Part shown: one piece after another, positions 28,499 through 37,263 of the stretch
How positions within the stretch are numbered: the first letter of the stretch is position 1
Layout: every line of letters begins with the position of its first letter
NCBI RefSeq assembly: GCF_020164455.1
Contig: NZ_JAIQWW010000009.1
Coordinates: 62,001-126,000 of the forward strand
From: Phyllobacterium chamaecytisi
Lineage (GTDB): Bacteria > Pseudomonadota > Alphaproteobacteria > Rhizobiales > Rhizobiaceae
DNA length: 64,000 nt
Direction: 5' to 3'
Notes under the pieces: model-generated
Seen by the model: only the letters and a program-made list of their open reading frames with translations
The model's database searches: none
Told to the model about the DNA's origin: nothing
Made by a program: the position numbers and the translations under genes

Positions 28499-29368
28499 CT
28501 ACAGGGTCACAGTGATTTTGATTTCACCTGCCAGAGTATCTCCAGGCTGCAGGAAGCGAGCTCCGGTGCTGCTCTTATCGGCATCTAAGTTCCAGGCATT
28601 AGTGATGTGAGTCACCGGTTCCACGCAGATGTGGGCGATGTCTCCGCGATGCACTACAAGATAATCCAGGGGCGCCGACGCGGTCATGGTCACCCGAACG
28701 CCGTCGGCGCACCTAATGGTCGCCTGGGTCCAGCTGTCCAGATAGCTAGTTGGCTGCCGTTCCAGCGCCTCGCGTTCCGTGATCACATTACGGTTGCCAA
28801 CTGGTAGATAGTCATGCGCATGGGGCCAGTGAAACGCAGCATCCGTGTCAGCCGGGCGAGTGGAAGCAAAATACGGATGCCATCCGAAGCCTGCGGGCAT
28901 CGACTTGGTATCCCGGTTAGACAAAGATATTCGTAATGTAAGGACGTTGTCCTTAACCAAAAATTCTTGCGATGCGTGAAAGTGCCATGGCCAATCCGAA
29001 TCGGCATCATAATTTATCCCCATGGCAAACCTGTTTGTCTCGTGCCTTAGGACACGCCATGGTCGACTATGACTGGGCCCATGCAAGGTATTCGGTTTGG
29101 CCGCGGGATGCGCCTGAAGGGGTATGGCTCGTCCGTCGACGTTGATCGAGGCATCGGCGAGCCGGTTATGGTAGGGTATCAGTGGGTAGGCTCCGGCGCG
29201 TGGCCAATGCAAGACATCGAACCGGTGCGGATCCAAAGGCACAACGATATCGATGCTATCGCCGTACGTCAAACCGAGAAGCCGCCCTCCCATCTCTGGT
29301 GAGAAAGTCGATCGGAGATCATGCGACAATATAGAATAGGATTGTCCGCTGTCTAAGCACCGGGTCAT
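28499..29368 (-). CDS. Aldose 1-epimerase (mutarotase) family protein
   Basis: 289 residues if started at ATG 29368 (MTRCLDSGQSYSILSHD); an in-frame ATG at 29410 would add 14. Galactose-mutarotase fold features: MGGRLLGLTYG, PYHNRLADASINVDGRAIPL, HGPSHSRPW (catalytic His region), FGWHPYFAS and ICVEPVTHITNAWN (catalytic Glu). It interconverts anomers of an imported or intermediate sugar. Its upstream operator at 29468 places it in the regulon of the IclR-SGL fusion. Confidence 0.85.
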   Translation of the reverse strand: MTRCLDSGQSYSILSHDLRSTFSPEMGGRLLGLTYGDSIDIVVPLDPHRFDVLHWPRAGAYPLIPYHNRLADASINVDGRAIPLQAHPAAKPNTLHGPSHSRPWRVLRHETNRFAMGINYDADSDWPWHFHASQEFLVKDNVLTLRISLSNRDTKSMPAGFGWHPYFASTRPADTDAAFHWPHAHDYLPVGNRNVITEREALERQPTSYLDSWTQATIRCADGVRVTMTASAPLDYLVVHRGDIAHICVEPVTHITNAWNLDADKSSTGARFLQPGDTLAGEIKITVTL

Positions 29369-29467
29369 CTTCGTACCCCAAAATCGTACCACGCCAACCA
29401 ATTCGGGCATGAATCTGGTTCAAACTAGCGATGCAAAATTCCGGATCAATAAGATTGACAACGCGCT

Positions 29468-29482
29468 GCCCACTATGTGAGA
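29468..29482. promoter_or_regulatory. IclR-type operator upstream of the mutarotase gene
   Basis: GCCCA-CTATG-TGAGA has a perfect right arm and a degenerate left arm of TCTCA-N5-TGAGA, 100 bp upstream of ATG 29368. The IS110 copy begins just beyond it. Confidence 0.45.
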
Positions 29483-30880
29483 GGCGCGAGGCCGGCCACC
29501 CTAATAAGATGCTATGGGGCGAGCGGCGAAGGTGTGGCACCTTTGGCGCTGTCGAAACGACCACCGAAGGAGCGCCCCATGTCGCAATCTTTTGACGCAA
29601 GCAAATCCCTCGTCGCCCTTGATCAGGATAGCACGGTCATTGTCGTAATCGAGATGAGTCAATCCAATTGGCTCGTGGCCGCGGTTGTACCCGGCCTCGA
29701 ACGCCAGCCTCTGAAGAAGCTCACTGCCGACGCGGAGGCGCTGCTGAAGCTGTTGCATCGGTGGCGCGACGAAGCCGGCCAGGCCGGGCACACGATCAAG
29801 CGCATCGCCGTCGCCTACGAGGCCGGACGCGACGGCTTCTGGTTGGCGCGCTGGCTGCGGGCCCGCGATATCGAAGCCTACGTCATCCATCCGTCGAGCG
29901 TGGCCGTGTCGCGTGAACACCGGCGTGCGAAGACCGACCGCCTCGACACCGAGCTGCTGATGCGCGCTTTCCTTGGCTGGCTGCGCGGAGAAAAACGCCA
30001 CTGCAACATGGCGGCCATTCCAACCATCGAAGAAGAAGACGCCAAGCGGCCAAACCGCGAGCGGGAAAAGCTGGTGGGCGATCGCACGCGCATCGTCAAT
30101 CGCATGCGAGCGACGCTCGCGCCTGGGAATTCGCGGGTTCAATCCGACGTTACGCAAAGCAGAGCAGAAGCTTGCCGTACTGCGGACGGCGGAAGGAGCT
30201 CCTCTTCCTGAAAACACCCAGGCCGAGTTCCGCCGTGACATGGCGCGTCTGCGTCTGGTGCGTGAACAGATCAAGGCCATCGAGCAGGAACGGCTGGGCA
30301 AGCTGGAGGCGGCCGCAGCTGGTGAGAATGGACCTCACGCGATGGTTCGCCTGATCGCCAGTGTCATCGGCGTTGGCATCGAGACCGCGGACATGCTCGT
30401 CAACGAGATTCTGTCCCGCCAGCTTCGCGATCGAAAGGCGGTCGCGCGCTATGCCGGCCTCACCGGCTCTCCGGACGAGAGCGGGGCACGCCGGCGCGAG
30501 CGGGGTCTCTCACGAGCCGGCAATGCCCGGGTGCGGCGCGGCATGATCCAGCTGGCCTGGCGCTTTCTCCGCTTCCAGCAGGACAGCGCCCTGGCGCAAT
30601 GGTTCCAGAAGCGGACCGAGGATGGTCGCGGCGGCACACGCAAGACCATGATCGTGGCGCTGGCGCGCCGTCTGCTCATCGCGCTCTGGCGCATGGCCAC
30701 CATGGGCGAGATCCCGCAGGGCGTCGCATTGCGTGCGGCTGCATAGAAAAGAAGGAGAAGACCAACCTATCGGGGCCTGATGCGCCAACTGCGCCGGGCT
30801 CCCAACGATCCGAGGTGGTGGCGTACCGGCGCTGTACATGGGCTTTGCACCGTGATTAAGAATGGTCCCGCCGCCCCGGA
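29483..30880 (+). mobile_element. IS110-family element (approximate limits)
   Basis: One recombinase gene (29579-30746, broken) with non-coding flanks. IS110 elements lack terminal inverted repeats, so ends cannot be fixed from one copy. The left limit is set by the host operator at 29468-29482, and the right limit by the start of unrelated coding remnants. The flank after the stop (about 30747-30960) could hold the guide (bridge) RNA if this is an IS1111-type member; this is speculative. Confidence 0.5.
29579..30746 (+). pseudogene. IS110-family recombinase with an internal frameshift
   Basis: First frame from ATG 29579: MSQSFDASKSLVALDQDST, RIAVAYEAGRDGFWLARWLR, SREHRRAKTDRLDTELL (DEDD-type catalytic region). 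After RATLA at about 30120 the sequence continues in another frame as LGIRGFNPTLRKAEQ through VIGVGIETADMLVNEILS, ARYAGLTGSPDESG and the C-terminal Ser region RGMIQLAWRFLRFQQ. Restoring a two-base (GC) loss at the join would rebuild RATLARLGIRG. The enzyme is therefore probably inactive. Confidence 0.9.
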
Positions 30881-31130
30881 GCCTTGCTCGCGATGCGCAT
30901 TACTGCATCATGGCTGGGTCTGAGCACCCGCCGCATACAAGTACGCGAGAGCATTGTCTCGCCACTCGCAGGCTCCCCTCGGTATCATCGTGAATCGCCC
31001 AGCCCTCAAATCGAAAAGGATGAAACTAGATGCAAAAAGATCGTTGACAAACACACTCCCCATACAAGTACAGCCCGACGGTTCTTGCGATGCAACAAAT
31101 CCTGTCAAAACGTGCCCAGCACATTCTCCT
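30747..31130. other. Non-coding flank after the IS110 gene
   Basis: No gene recognised. It holds the presumed right end of the IS110 element and the start of the host remnant. Short inverted pairs are present, but no structure stands out by eye. Confidence 0.3.
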
Positions 31131-31830
31131 CGAATCCACGCTCCGATTCGATAATCGGTCCCAAAGGGCACATCGACATCCAATCCTTCTCTCAATTGGC
31201 GAGTCTTTTCAGCCACGGCCCGCTCACCTAGCAGCCGAACGCCGACTACCCTCGGCCACGCGACTTTCTTTGCACCACCGCACGAAATCCGTAGTTTCTT
31301 GAAGAAAAGCCCCCCGCCCCGAGAAGGACGACGGGTCGATAAACTGAAGAAAGACTCCCTGTGCACCGCGCTGCTTTGGTGTAAATCGACCGTGTCCCGA
31401 CAGCGCCAGTGCAAAAGCTTCCACCATGATGCCGAAACCGAAGCCCTTGTAGCCGAAGTCTTCGCCGCCAAGCGGCATGATCGTGCCCGGCGGACCCTCA
31501 GGCAGCGCCGCTGGATCGTTGGTCGGCCACCCCTTTTTAGCGACGATCCAATTACCGGGCCGCGGCTTCGATTTATCTGCCGATCGAACCTGTGCATTTG
31601 ACACGAGAGATGTGTGCTGATCGATCAGGATCGGATTGCCGAGTGTCGGGATACCGGCAGCGACTGGGTTTGATGCCAACATTGGGTCGCATCCCCCAAA
31701 GGGAGCAACCGAAGCGACGCCAGGATCCGTCACCATCATGAGCGTCAAGTAGCCACGCCTCGCCGCTGGCTTCGGCCATGAAAAGCGACCGGAGCTGCTG
31801 TAGCCTTGCGTCACGTTCTCGCCCGCCAGA
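31131..31830 (-). pseudogene. Ldh-family dehydrogenase remnant
   Basis: The minus strand encodes the central and C-terminal parts of an Ldh2-family enzyme: ARRGYLTLMMVTDPG, SVAPFGGCDPMLASNPVAAG, GGEDFGYKGFGFGIMVEAFA, and FLQFIDPSSFSGRGAFLQET. The C-terminus is out of frame (GVRLLGERAVAEKTRQLREG in the next frame after CKESRVAEG), and the N-terminal third is missing or unrecognisable. The intact paralogue is at 18519-19598. It lies beside the IS110 element and an IclR scrap, suggesting loss of a second such locus. Confidence 0.8.
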
Positions 31831-32022
31831 TTGTGGGCGATCTCGTTGCGGACCGAGGGTAGGGAGCAAACCTTACCGCTGCCCTGCTGCTCCTCTTGGC
31901 TATTGCTCACAGATCGGACGAAAGCGGAATTTCCAGGGTGAACTACAACGATTTGGAAAACGCGACTTCGAAGTCGGGCCAAAATATCAGCGGTATTAAA
32001 GTCCTCGTTCAACTTTCTATAA

Positions 32023-32052
32023 TTAAACGGGTCTTCCTCAATCTGTGTGGTG
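32023..32052 (-). repeat. Dispersed ~30-bp repeat, copy C (inverted)
   Basis: Inverted partner of 32374-32404 with about 90% identity, and related to 7075-7104. The two copies bracket about 320 bp with no recognisable gene, the layout of a miniature inverted-repeat element or the two ends of a deleted IS. Confidence 0.5.
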
Positions 32053-32373
32053 TTTGCGAACCAGCTGGCTCAGCCGGGATCTGGCAGCACATTAACAACC
32101 TTGGCCGTTCCAAATCCGCTACGATTGCCCTTAGCTAGAGCCCTTGGGCCAGTTCCGGTCATCTATAGCCCCCAACCCGAGTAGTCTCCTAGTACCGAGC
32201 GTGGTGACACGGCGCTTCAGCTATGCGGAATCGTGTGGTCGCTGACTGGAATGTTAGGACGCTTCATCAAGCGTTCTTCCACTGCGGTGAGCAAAAAGCT
32301 CAATGAATTCAGCAACCCCGACATGTCCGGCTTGCATGGGGAGAAATGATTTCGGGCAGTTGATCAGACCAAG

Positions 32374-32404
32374 CACCACACAGATTGAGGAAGACCCCAG
32401 TTAA
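32374..32404 (+). repeat. Dispersed ~30-bp repeat, copy B
   Basis: Same strand as copy A at 7075-7104 and inverted relative to 32023-32052. It begins CACCACACAGATTGAGG. Similarity to copy A continues for some 15 bp to its right. An IclR remnant follows at 32438. Confidence 0.5.
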
Positions 32405-32437
32405 GTGCAAATGCGACAGAGTTCTCAGCACCTATGA

Positions 32438-32689
32438 CGAAGACGGGCTCTCTTCAAGAAAAGAGACCCCGAGCGGTTCAGCGAGAACACTGTCCGCTCC
32501 TGCGAACGGTTGCGTGAGGAATTGCAGAGAACGCGGAAAAGAGGCCATGCGTTCGACGACGAGGAACGCACCTGGGGAATGCGATGTGTTGCGGCGCCGA
32601 TCCTCAATGCGCGCGGAGGGGCCGTGGCAGGCATCTCCGACGCTGACGTGCACCAGATCGGGGAACGTGTAAGCGCGTGGCAAGCATAG
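32438..32689 (+). pseudogene. IclR-family regulator remnant
   Basis: One frame reads RDPERFSENTVRSCERLREE, then RTRKRGHAFDDEERTWGMRC, VAAPILNARGGAVAGIS and HQIGERVSAWQA-stop at 32687-32689: the last part of an IclR effector domain. The HTH and most of the effector domain are gone, and stops interrupt the frame upstream of 32438. With the Ldh remnant it may be what is left of another catabolic locus. Confidence 0.7.
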
Positions 32690-32734
32690 TACCCCGCCGC
32701 ATTGGCGCCCCATGATATTCAAGCGGGCAGTTTT

Positions 32735-34042
32735 TCAAACCGACAATTCGGGCTTTTCAGCCAGAGGCTGTGGCATGGGCCCGCCTGTTGCCCAATCGAG
32801 AAGTTCCACTGTGTGAACCACCGGTATGCCGGTTGCCGATCCGATTTGCATCATACAGCCAATATTTCCGGCGCTGATCACCTGTGGCTGCGTCGCCTCA
32901 AGTGTCGCGACCTTGCGCGTCTTGAGCTCGGCCGATACTGCCGGCTGCAGCAGATTATAAGTGCCGGCCGATCCGCAGCAGATGTGGCTGTCACGGGGCT
33001 CAACCACCTGGAACCCGGCAGCTTTGAGCAGATCCTTTGGAGCCGAGCGGATCTGCTGGCCATGCTGCAAAGAACAAGCCGCATGATAGGCGACACGCAG
33101 CGGCTCGGCGTGCGAAGCGTCCCTCAACCCTATATCGGCGATCATCTCGGAAATGTCCTTCGCGAGAGCTGCAACGCGGCCGGCGTTGGCGGCCAGTGGG
33201 TCGTTGCGAAACATGTGAGCATAGTCTTTAACGGTTGTCCCGCAGCCAGAAGTATTGATGACTACTGCATCAAGCCCCTTGCCATCAAGCTCTGCGACGA
33301 TCGCACGGATGTTGGCAGCGGCCATCGCATGGCTGTCATCAGTCTTACCCATATGATGGGTCAGCGCGCCGCAGCAACCAATTCCCTCCGGAATGACTAC
33401 CTCGCAGCCATGCCGTCTTAACAATCTGATAGTCGCATCATTGATGTCGGTGTTGAGAGCGCGTTGTGCGCAGCCCGTGAGAAGAGCAACGCGTTTGATC
33501 CGCTGTCCCTCAGCAAGAAACCATTGCGGACGATCATTCCTGCTCGCGGGTGGTATGCGGTCCGGGACCATTTCCAGCATCGCCCGGAGCCGAGCATCCG
33601 GAACAAATTTCCTGAACGAGCGGACGAGCTTGGCCCCTAAGAGCGCAAAGCGAAACCGATCGGGATAGGGCAGAATCTTCGAGAGGAGCCACCTAAGTGC
33701 TCTTTCGTCCCATCGGCGCTTGTAGTTCCGCTCGATGTAGGCGCGAGCGTGATCGACAAGGTGCATGTAGTGAACGCCGGACGGACAGGTCGTCATGCAG
33801 CTGAGGCAACTCAGGCACCGGTCGATGTGCATCACCGTCTTTTCATCCGGTTTTCTGTTGTTCTCCAACATGTCCTTGATCAGGTAGATGCGTCCGCGGG
33901 GACTATCGAGTTCGTCGCCGAGCACTTTGTATGTCGGACATGTGGCCGTGCAGAAACCGCAGTGGACGCAGGATCGCAAGATCTCGTTAGATCGCTTGGT
34001 AGCTGGGTCGGCAAGTTGTGCTTCGCTAAACTTCGTCTGCAT
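32735..34042 (-). CDS. glcF: Glycolate oxidase iron-sulfur subunit GlcF
   Basis: 435 residues from ATG 34042 (MQTKFSEAQLADPATKR); the longer in-frame extension overlaps glcE and is discarded. Two 4Fe-4S motifs, CVHCGFCTATCP and CLSCLSCMTTCPSG, are followed by two CCG-type redox domains (GIGCCGALTHHMGK and HICCGSAGTYN). It passes electrons from the flavin subunits to the quinone pool. It is one base downstream of glcE in the order glcD-glcE-glcF. The substrate is glycolate or a similar D-2-hydroxy acid. Confidence 0.93.
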   Translation of the reverse strand: MQTKFSEAQLADPATKRSNEILRSCVHCGFCTATCPTYKVLGDELDSPRGRIYLIKDMLENNRKPDEKTVMHIDRCLSCLSCMTTCPSGVHYMHLVDHARAYIERNYKRRWDERALRWLLSKILPYPDRFRFALLGAKLVRSFRKFVPDARLRAMLEMVPDRIPPASRNDRPQWFLAEGQRIKRVALLTGCAQRALNTDINDATIRLLRRHGCEVVIPEGIGCCGALTHHMGKTDDSHAMAAANIRAIVAELDGKGLDAVVINTSGCGTTVKDYAHMFRNDPLAANAGRVAALAKDISEMIADIGLRDASHAEPLRVAYHAACSLQHGQQIRSAPKDLLKAAGFQVVEPRDSHICCGSAGTYNLLQPAVSAELKTRKVATLEATQPQVISAGNIGCMMQIGSATGIPVVHTVELLDWATGGPMPQPLAEKPELSV

Positions 34043-34043
34043 T

Positions 34044-35201
34044 TCAATTGCCCATAAGACCAGGATTGAAGATCCCGGCGGGATCGAATGTTTTGCGCAG
34101 TGCTGCCGATATCTGGGCCACAGCACTGTTTTCGGCTGGGAAGAGGTCAGCGGCAGGCAGCGAGCCACATCGCAACAGTATCGCCCGGCCCGCTCCCACC
34201 GCTCTACGAACGGCCACGCTTGGAGCCGCTCCAGAAAACCAGACCAGACCCCCGCCCCAGTCTACGGAAGCCTCTCCACCGAGTTGATCTAGCGCCTCCA
34301 TCACGTCCGGCGCGTCAGTCGGTTTGACCAATATCCGCCAGATTGCATGTTCCGAAGCTGCGAGATGCTTTACGTTGCGTAGGTCGCGCCACACGCTCCG
34401 GCTGGCGGCATGGGCGACGACATCGATTTCCCGATCAAAGAGCAGCTCCTTGAGCCGGCCCACGCGATAGTCGACCTGTGCCTCGAAACCTTCGACCCTC
34501 AACCATGCGGTGCCCGCGTGGAAGGCAGCTCCGGAGACTTCGAACGAAGTAGCAAGCGCGGCGACAAAGACTTCAAGCGCCTCACGAGGAGTGACGCCGG
34601 CGATTCTCAGGCTCTTTTCTGTTTCCGCTAGAGGCAGCGTCTTCAACGCCACCTCTGTCAGAACGCCCAGAGTGCCATAGCTGCCGCAAAGGAGCTTGCC
34701 GAGGTCGAGCCCAGTGACATTTTTCATCACGCGGCCGCCGTTCTTGATTGTTCGGCCACGACCATCGACGAATCTGACACCGAGAAGGTGATCCCTGCAC
34801 GCTCCGGCCTGGATCCGACGTGGCCCCGAGACATTGGCGGATACCATTCCGCCGACCGTCGGTGTTCCTATCGAACCGAGAATCTCCCTGTGGTCCATTG
34901 GTTCGAATGCCAGGGTCTGCCCTTCTTCCGCAAGGACATCTTCCACCTCCTGCAAGGGAGTGCCCGCGCGCGCGATCAGCGTCAACGCGCCCGGCTCATA
35001 GGTTACGATGCCGGACATATTGCGGGTCGTAACCATGTGCTCCGCTTCGACGGACCCCGGCTGAACCCGCGTCCCGCCCCCGGCAATGCACATCGGTGTT
35101 GCTCGTGCATGGCTTTCGCCAACGAAAGCTGCGAGCTCGGCTTCGTCTGCCGGACTCACGGGGTAAGGCAGGGCCTTGATTGCTGACTCGTCGATGCTCA
35201 T
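34044..35201 (-). CDS. glcE: Glycolate oxidase FAD-binding subunit GlcE
   Basis: 385 residues. A PCMH-type FAD domain: MCIAGGGTRVQPGS, LTLIARAGTPLQEVEDVLAE, IGSIGTPTVGGMVSANVSGP-like region near 110-130, and GRVMKNVTGLDLGKLLCGSY. It is shorter than GlcD and lacks its C-terminal metal motif, as expected. Its ATG overlaps the glcD stop by one base (TGATG), which indicates translational coupling. It forms the GlcDEF complex with its neighbours. Confidence 0.92.
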   Translation of the reverse strand: MSIDESAIKALPYPVSPADEAELAAFVGESHARATPMCIAGGGTRVQPGSVEAEHMVTTRNMSGIVTYEPGALTLIARAGTPLQEVEDVLAEEGQTLAFEPMDHREILGSIGTPTVGGMVSANVSGPRRIQAGACRDHLLGVRFVDGRGRTIKNGGRVMKNVTGLDLGKLLCGSYGTLGVLTEVALKTLPLAETEKSLRIAGVTPREALEVFVAALATSFEVSGAAFHAGTAWLRVEGFEAQVDYRVGRLKELLFDREIDVVAHAASRSVWRDLRNVKHLAASEHAIWRILVKPTDAPDVMEALDQLGGEASVDWGGGLVWFSGAAPSVAVRRAVGAGRAILLRCGSLPAADLFPAENSAVAQISAALRKTFDPAGIFNPGLMGN

Positions 35202-36655
35202 CAGCCCCTCACCGCCTTGTCCCTGTATGGCTTACTTGCTTCGAGGGGAAAAACCTTAGTCGAATTGAGCAGCCAGTCTGGATCAAAGACGCTCTTGATT
35301 TCCATTTGGATCGCCAGATCATCAGCTGAATATTGCTTGGTCATCAGATCGCGCTTCTCGATCCCCACTCCATGCTCTCCGGTGAGACATCCTCCAACGT
35401 CGACGCAGAGCCGGAGGATATCGGCTCCAAAGGCTTCGGCCCGCTCCAGTTCGCCGGGCGCATTGGCATTGAACAGAATCAGAGGATGCATATTGCCGTC
35501 GCCGGCGTGGAAGACATTGGCAACCTCCAGGCCGTAATCCTTGGAAAGCTCGCCGATGCGCTTCAGCGTGGAAGGAAGCTTCGAGACGGGAACGGTTCCA
35601 TCGAGGCACAGATAATCGCCGAGCCTTCCCATCGCGCCAAAGGCCGACTTGCGGCCTTTCCAGATGGCAAGGGATTCATCCGCGTTGCGGCTGGTGCGAA
35701 ACTCCACGGGTTTGAGCTCTTCGGCGACCTGGCGAATTCGCTCGATCTGGTAAAGGACTTCATCCTCGGAGCCCTCCACTTCGACAATCAGAACGGCTGC
35801 GCATTTTGGATATCCGGCGTTCGCAAAAGCGTCGACGGCGCGAAGACAGACGTCGTCCATGTATTCGATTGCGACTGGCAGCAGCCCGGACCGGATGATG
35901 CGCGCTACGCACTCGCCAGCCGTCTCGGCGCTGTCAAACCCAATTAGTATCGGACGCGCGCCTTCCGGTTTCGGAAGAATGCGCAAGGTCGCCTCGGTAA
36001 CGATTCCAAGCTGCCCCTCAGAACCGCACAGCACGCCAAGAATGTCGAGACCTCCGCTTCCTAACAAAGGGCCACCGAGATCGACGACCTCCCCACTGGC
36101 CATGACCATCCGGAGACCCATTAGGTTGTTTGTGGTCACACCATATTTGAGGCAGTGCGCGCCGCCGGAATTCATCGCGATATTCCCGGCGATGGTGCAC
36201 GCGAGCTGAGAGGAGGGATCCGGTGCATAGAAAAACCCTGATGCCTCCAGTTCCGCGCTTACCGACAGATTAGTGACGCCTGTCTGGACGCGAACAAAGC
36301 GGTTGGCTGTGTCGATCTCCAGAATGTCGCGCAAGCGCATAATGCCGATAACCACGCTGTCGGCCGTCGGCAATGCGCCGCCCGCAAGCGATGTGCCAGC
36401 GCCTCTCGGGATCACCGGCACACCCATTTCATGGCAAACCTTCATAGCCGCTGAGACCTCTTCCGTGTTCCGCGGCAACACCACGGCAAGCGGCGGACAA
36501 CGATACGCGGCCAATGCATCACACTCGTAAGCGCGTGTTTCCTGAGGGTCCGAGATGACGGCCTCGGCGGAGACCACAGCTGTTAGACGCTCGATAATTT
36601 GTGATGCTCTGGCAAGAATACCAAGGTCCGGCTCTGGCATGGCTATCGTCGGCAT
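35201..36655 (-). CDS. glcD: Glycolate oxidase catalytic subunit GlcD
   Basis: 484 residues: FAD motifs PRGAGTSLAGGALPT and CTIAGNIAMNSGGAHCLKYG, followed by NVFHAGDGNMHPLILFN and the C-terminal LTGEHGVGIEKRDLM. This is the dehydrogenase subunit of the membrane-associated glycolate oxidase, producing glyoxylate. GAGGAAGAG precedes ATG 36655. It leads the glcDEF operon, which lies between a dead permease and the demethylase region; C2 acid oxidation could serve that module or work independently. Confidence 0.93.
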   Translation of the reverse strand: MPTIAMPEPDLGILARASQIIERLTAVVSAEAVISDPQETRAYECDALAAYRCPPLAVVLPRNTEEVSAAMKVCHEMGVPVIPRGAGTSLAGGALPTADSVVIGIMRLRDILEIDTANRFVRVQTGVTNLSVSAELEASGFFYAPDPSSQLACTIAGNIAMNSGGAHCLKYGVTTNNLMGLRMVMASGEVVDLGGPLLGSGGLDILGVLCGSEGQLGIVTEATLRILPKPEGARPILIGFDSAETAGECVARIIRSGLLPVAIEYMDDVCLRAVDAFANAGYPKCAAVLIVEVEGSEDEVLYQIERIRQVAEELKPVEFRTSRNADESLAIWKGRKSAFGAMGRLGDYLCLDGTVPVSKLPSTLKRIGELSKDYGLEVANVFHAGDGNMHPLILFNANAPGELERAEAFGADILRLCVDVGGCLTGEHGVGIEKRDLMTKQYSADDLAIQMEIKSVFDPDWLLNSTKVFPLEASKPYRDKAVRG

Positions 36656-36722
36656 TGGAATCTCTTCCTCAAGGTAAATTCAACAATAAGGGGCGCCGCC
36701 GACCAATCGCTCCTCGACATCG

Positions 36723-37166
36723 TTAGACCCCTCTCGCTGATATGAGGCCTCGTGGGCGAAATTTGACGAACACAATAGCCAATACGAATACAAGGACGTC
36801 GGCAATCACTGGTGACATCACCCAGAGCAGTGCGGCGCTAAGCGTGCCAATCACGCTCGCGCCGGCAAGCGGGCCTGCGAACGATCCGACGCCGCCCACC
36901 GTGACGGCGACGAAGCCTTGAATGAGAAAACGGATGCCTAGATCCGAGAATAGCGAGAACACCGGCACGATCAGAGCGCCAGCGAGACCGGCCAGCGCAG
37001 CTCCAAATGCAAAGGTGATGCTGTAAATGGTATGGCTCGATATGCCTGAGGCACGCGCGAGTGATGGCTTCTCTAAAGAAGCGCATATGCGCAGTCCAAA
37101 CGAGGTGCGCGCGAGCAGAACATAGCAAGCAGCCATTACAAGCAAGTGACGATGACGATCCCGCAA
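36723..37166 (-). pseudogene. LivH-type branched-chain ABC permease, C-terminal remnant
   Basis: 147 codons matching only the C-terminal half of a LivH/HAAT permease: RTSFGLRICASLEKPSLARA, SITFAFGAALAGLAGALIVP, FLIQGFVAVTVGGVGSFAGP and a final FRPRGLI. The N-terminal membrane spans are missing, and the bases upstream (37167-37260) encode nothing related. It is a leftover of a deleted branched-chain/urea-type transporter. Confidence 0.75.
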
Positions 37167-37263
37167 CGCCAGACAGTTACTGCGGTCTCCGAAACATGAG
37201 GCGTCATTGAGATCTCCATCCAGGTGACGGAAGGCGACAGCAGCAAACTGCCGCCTTCTTCGC

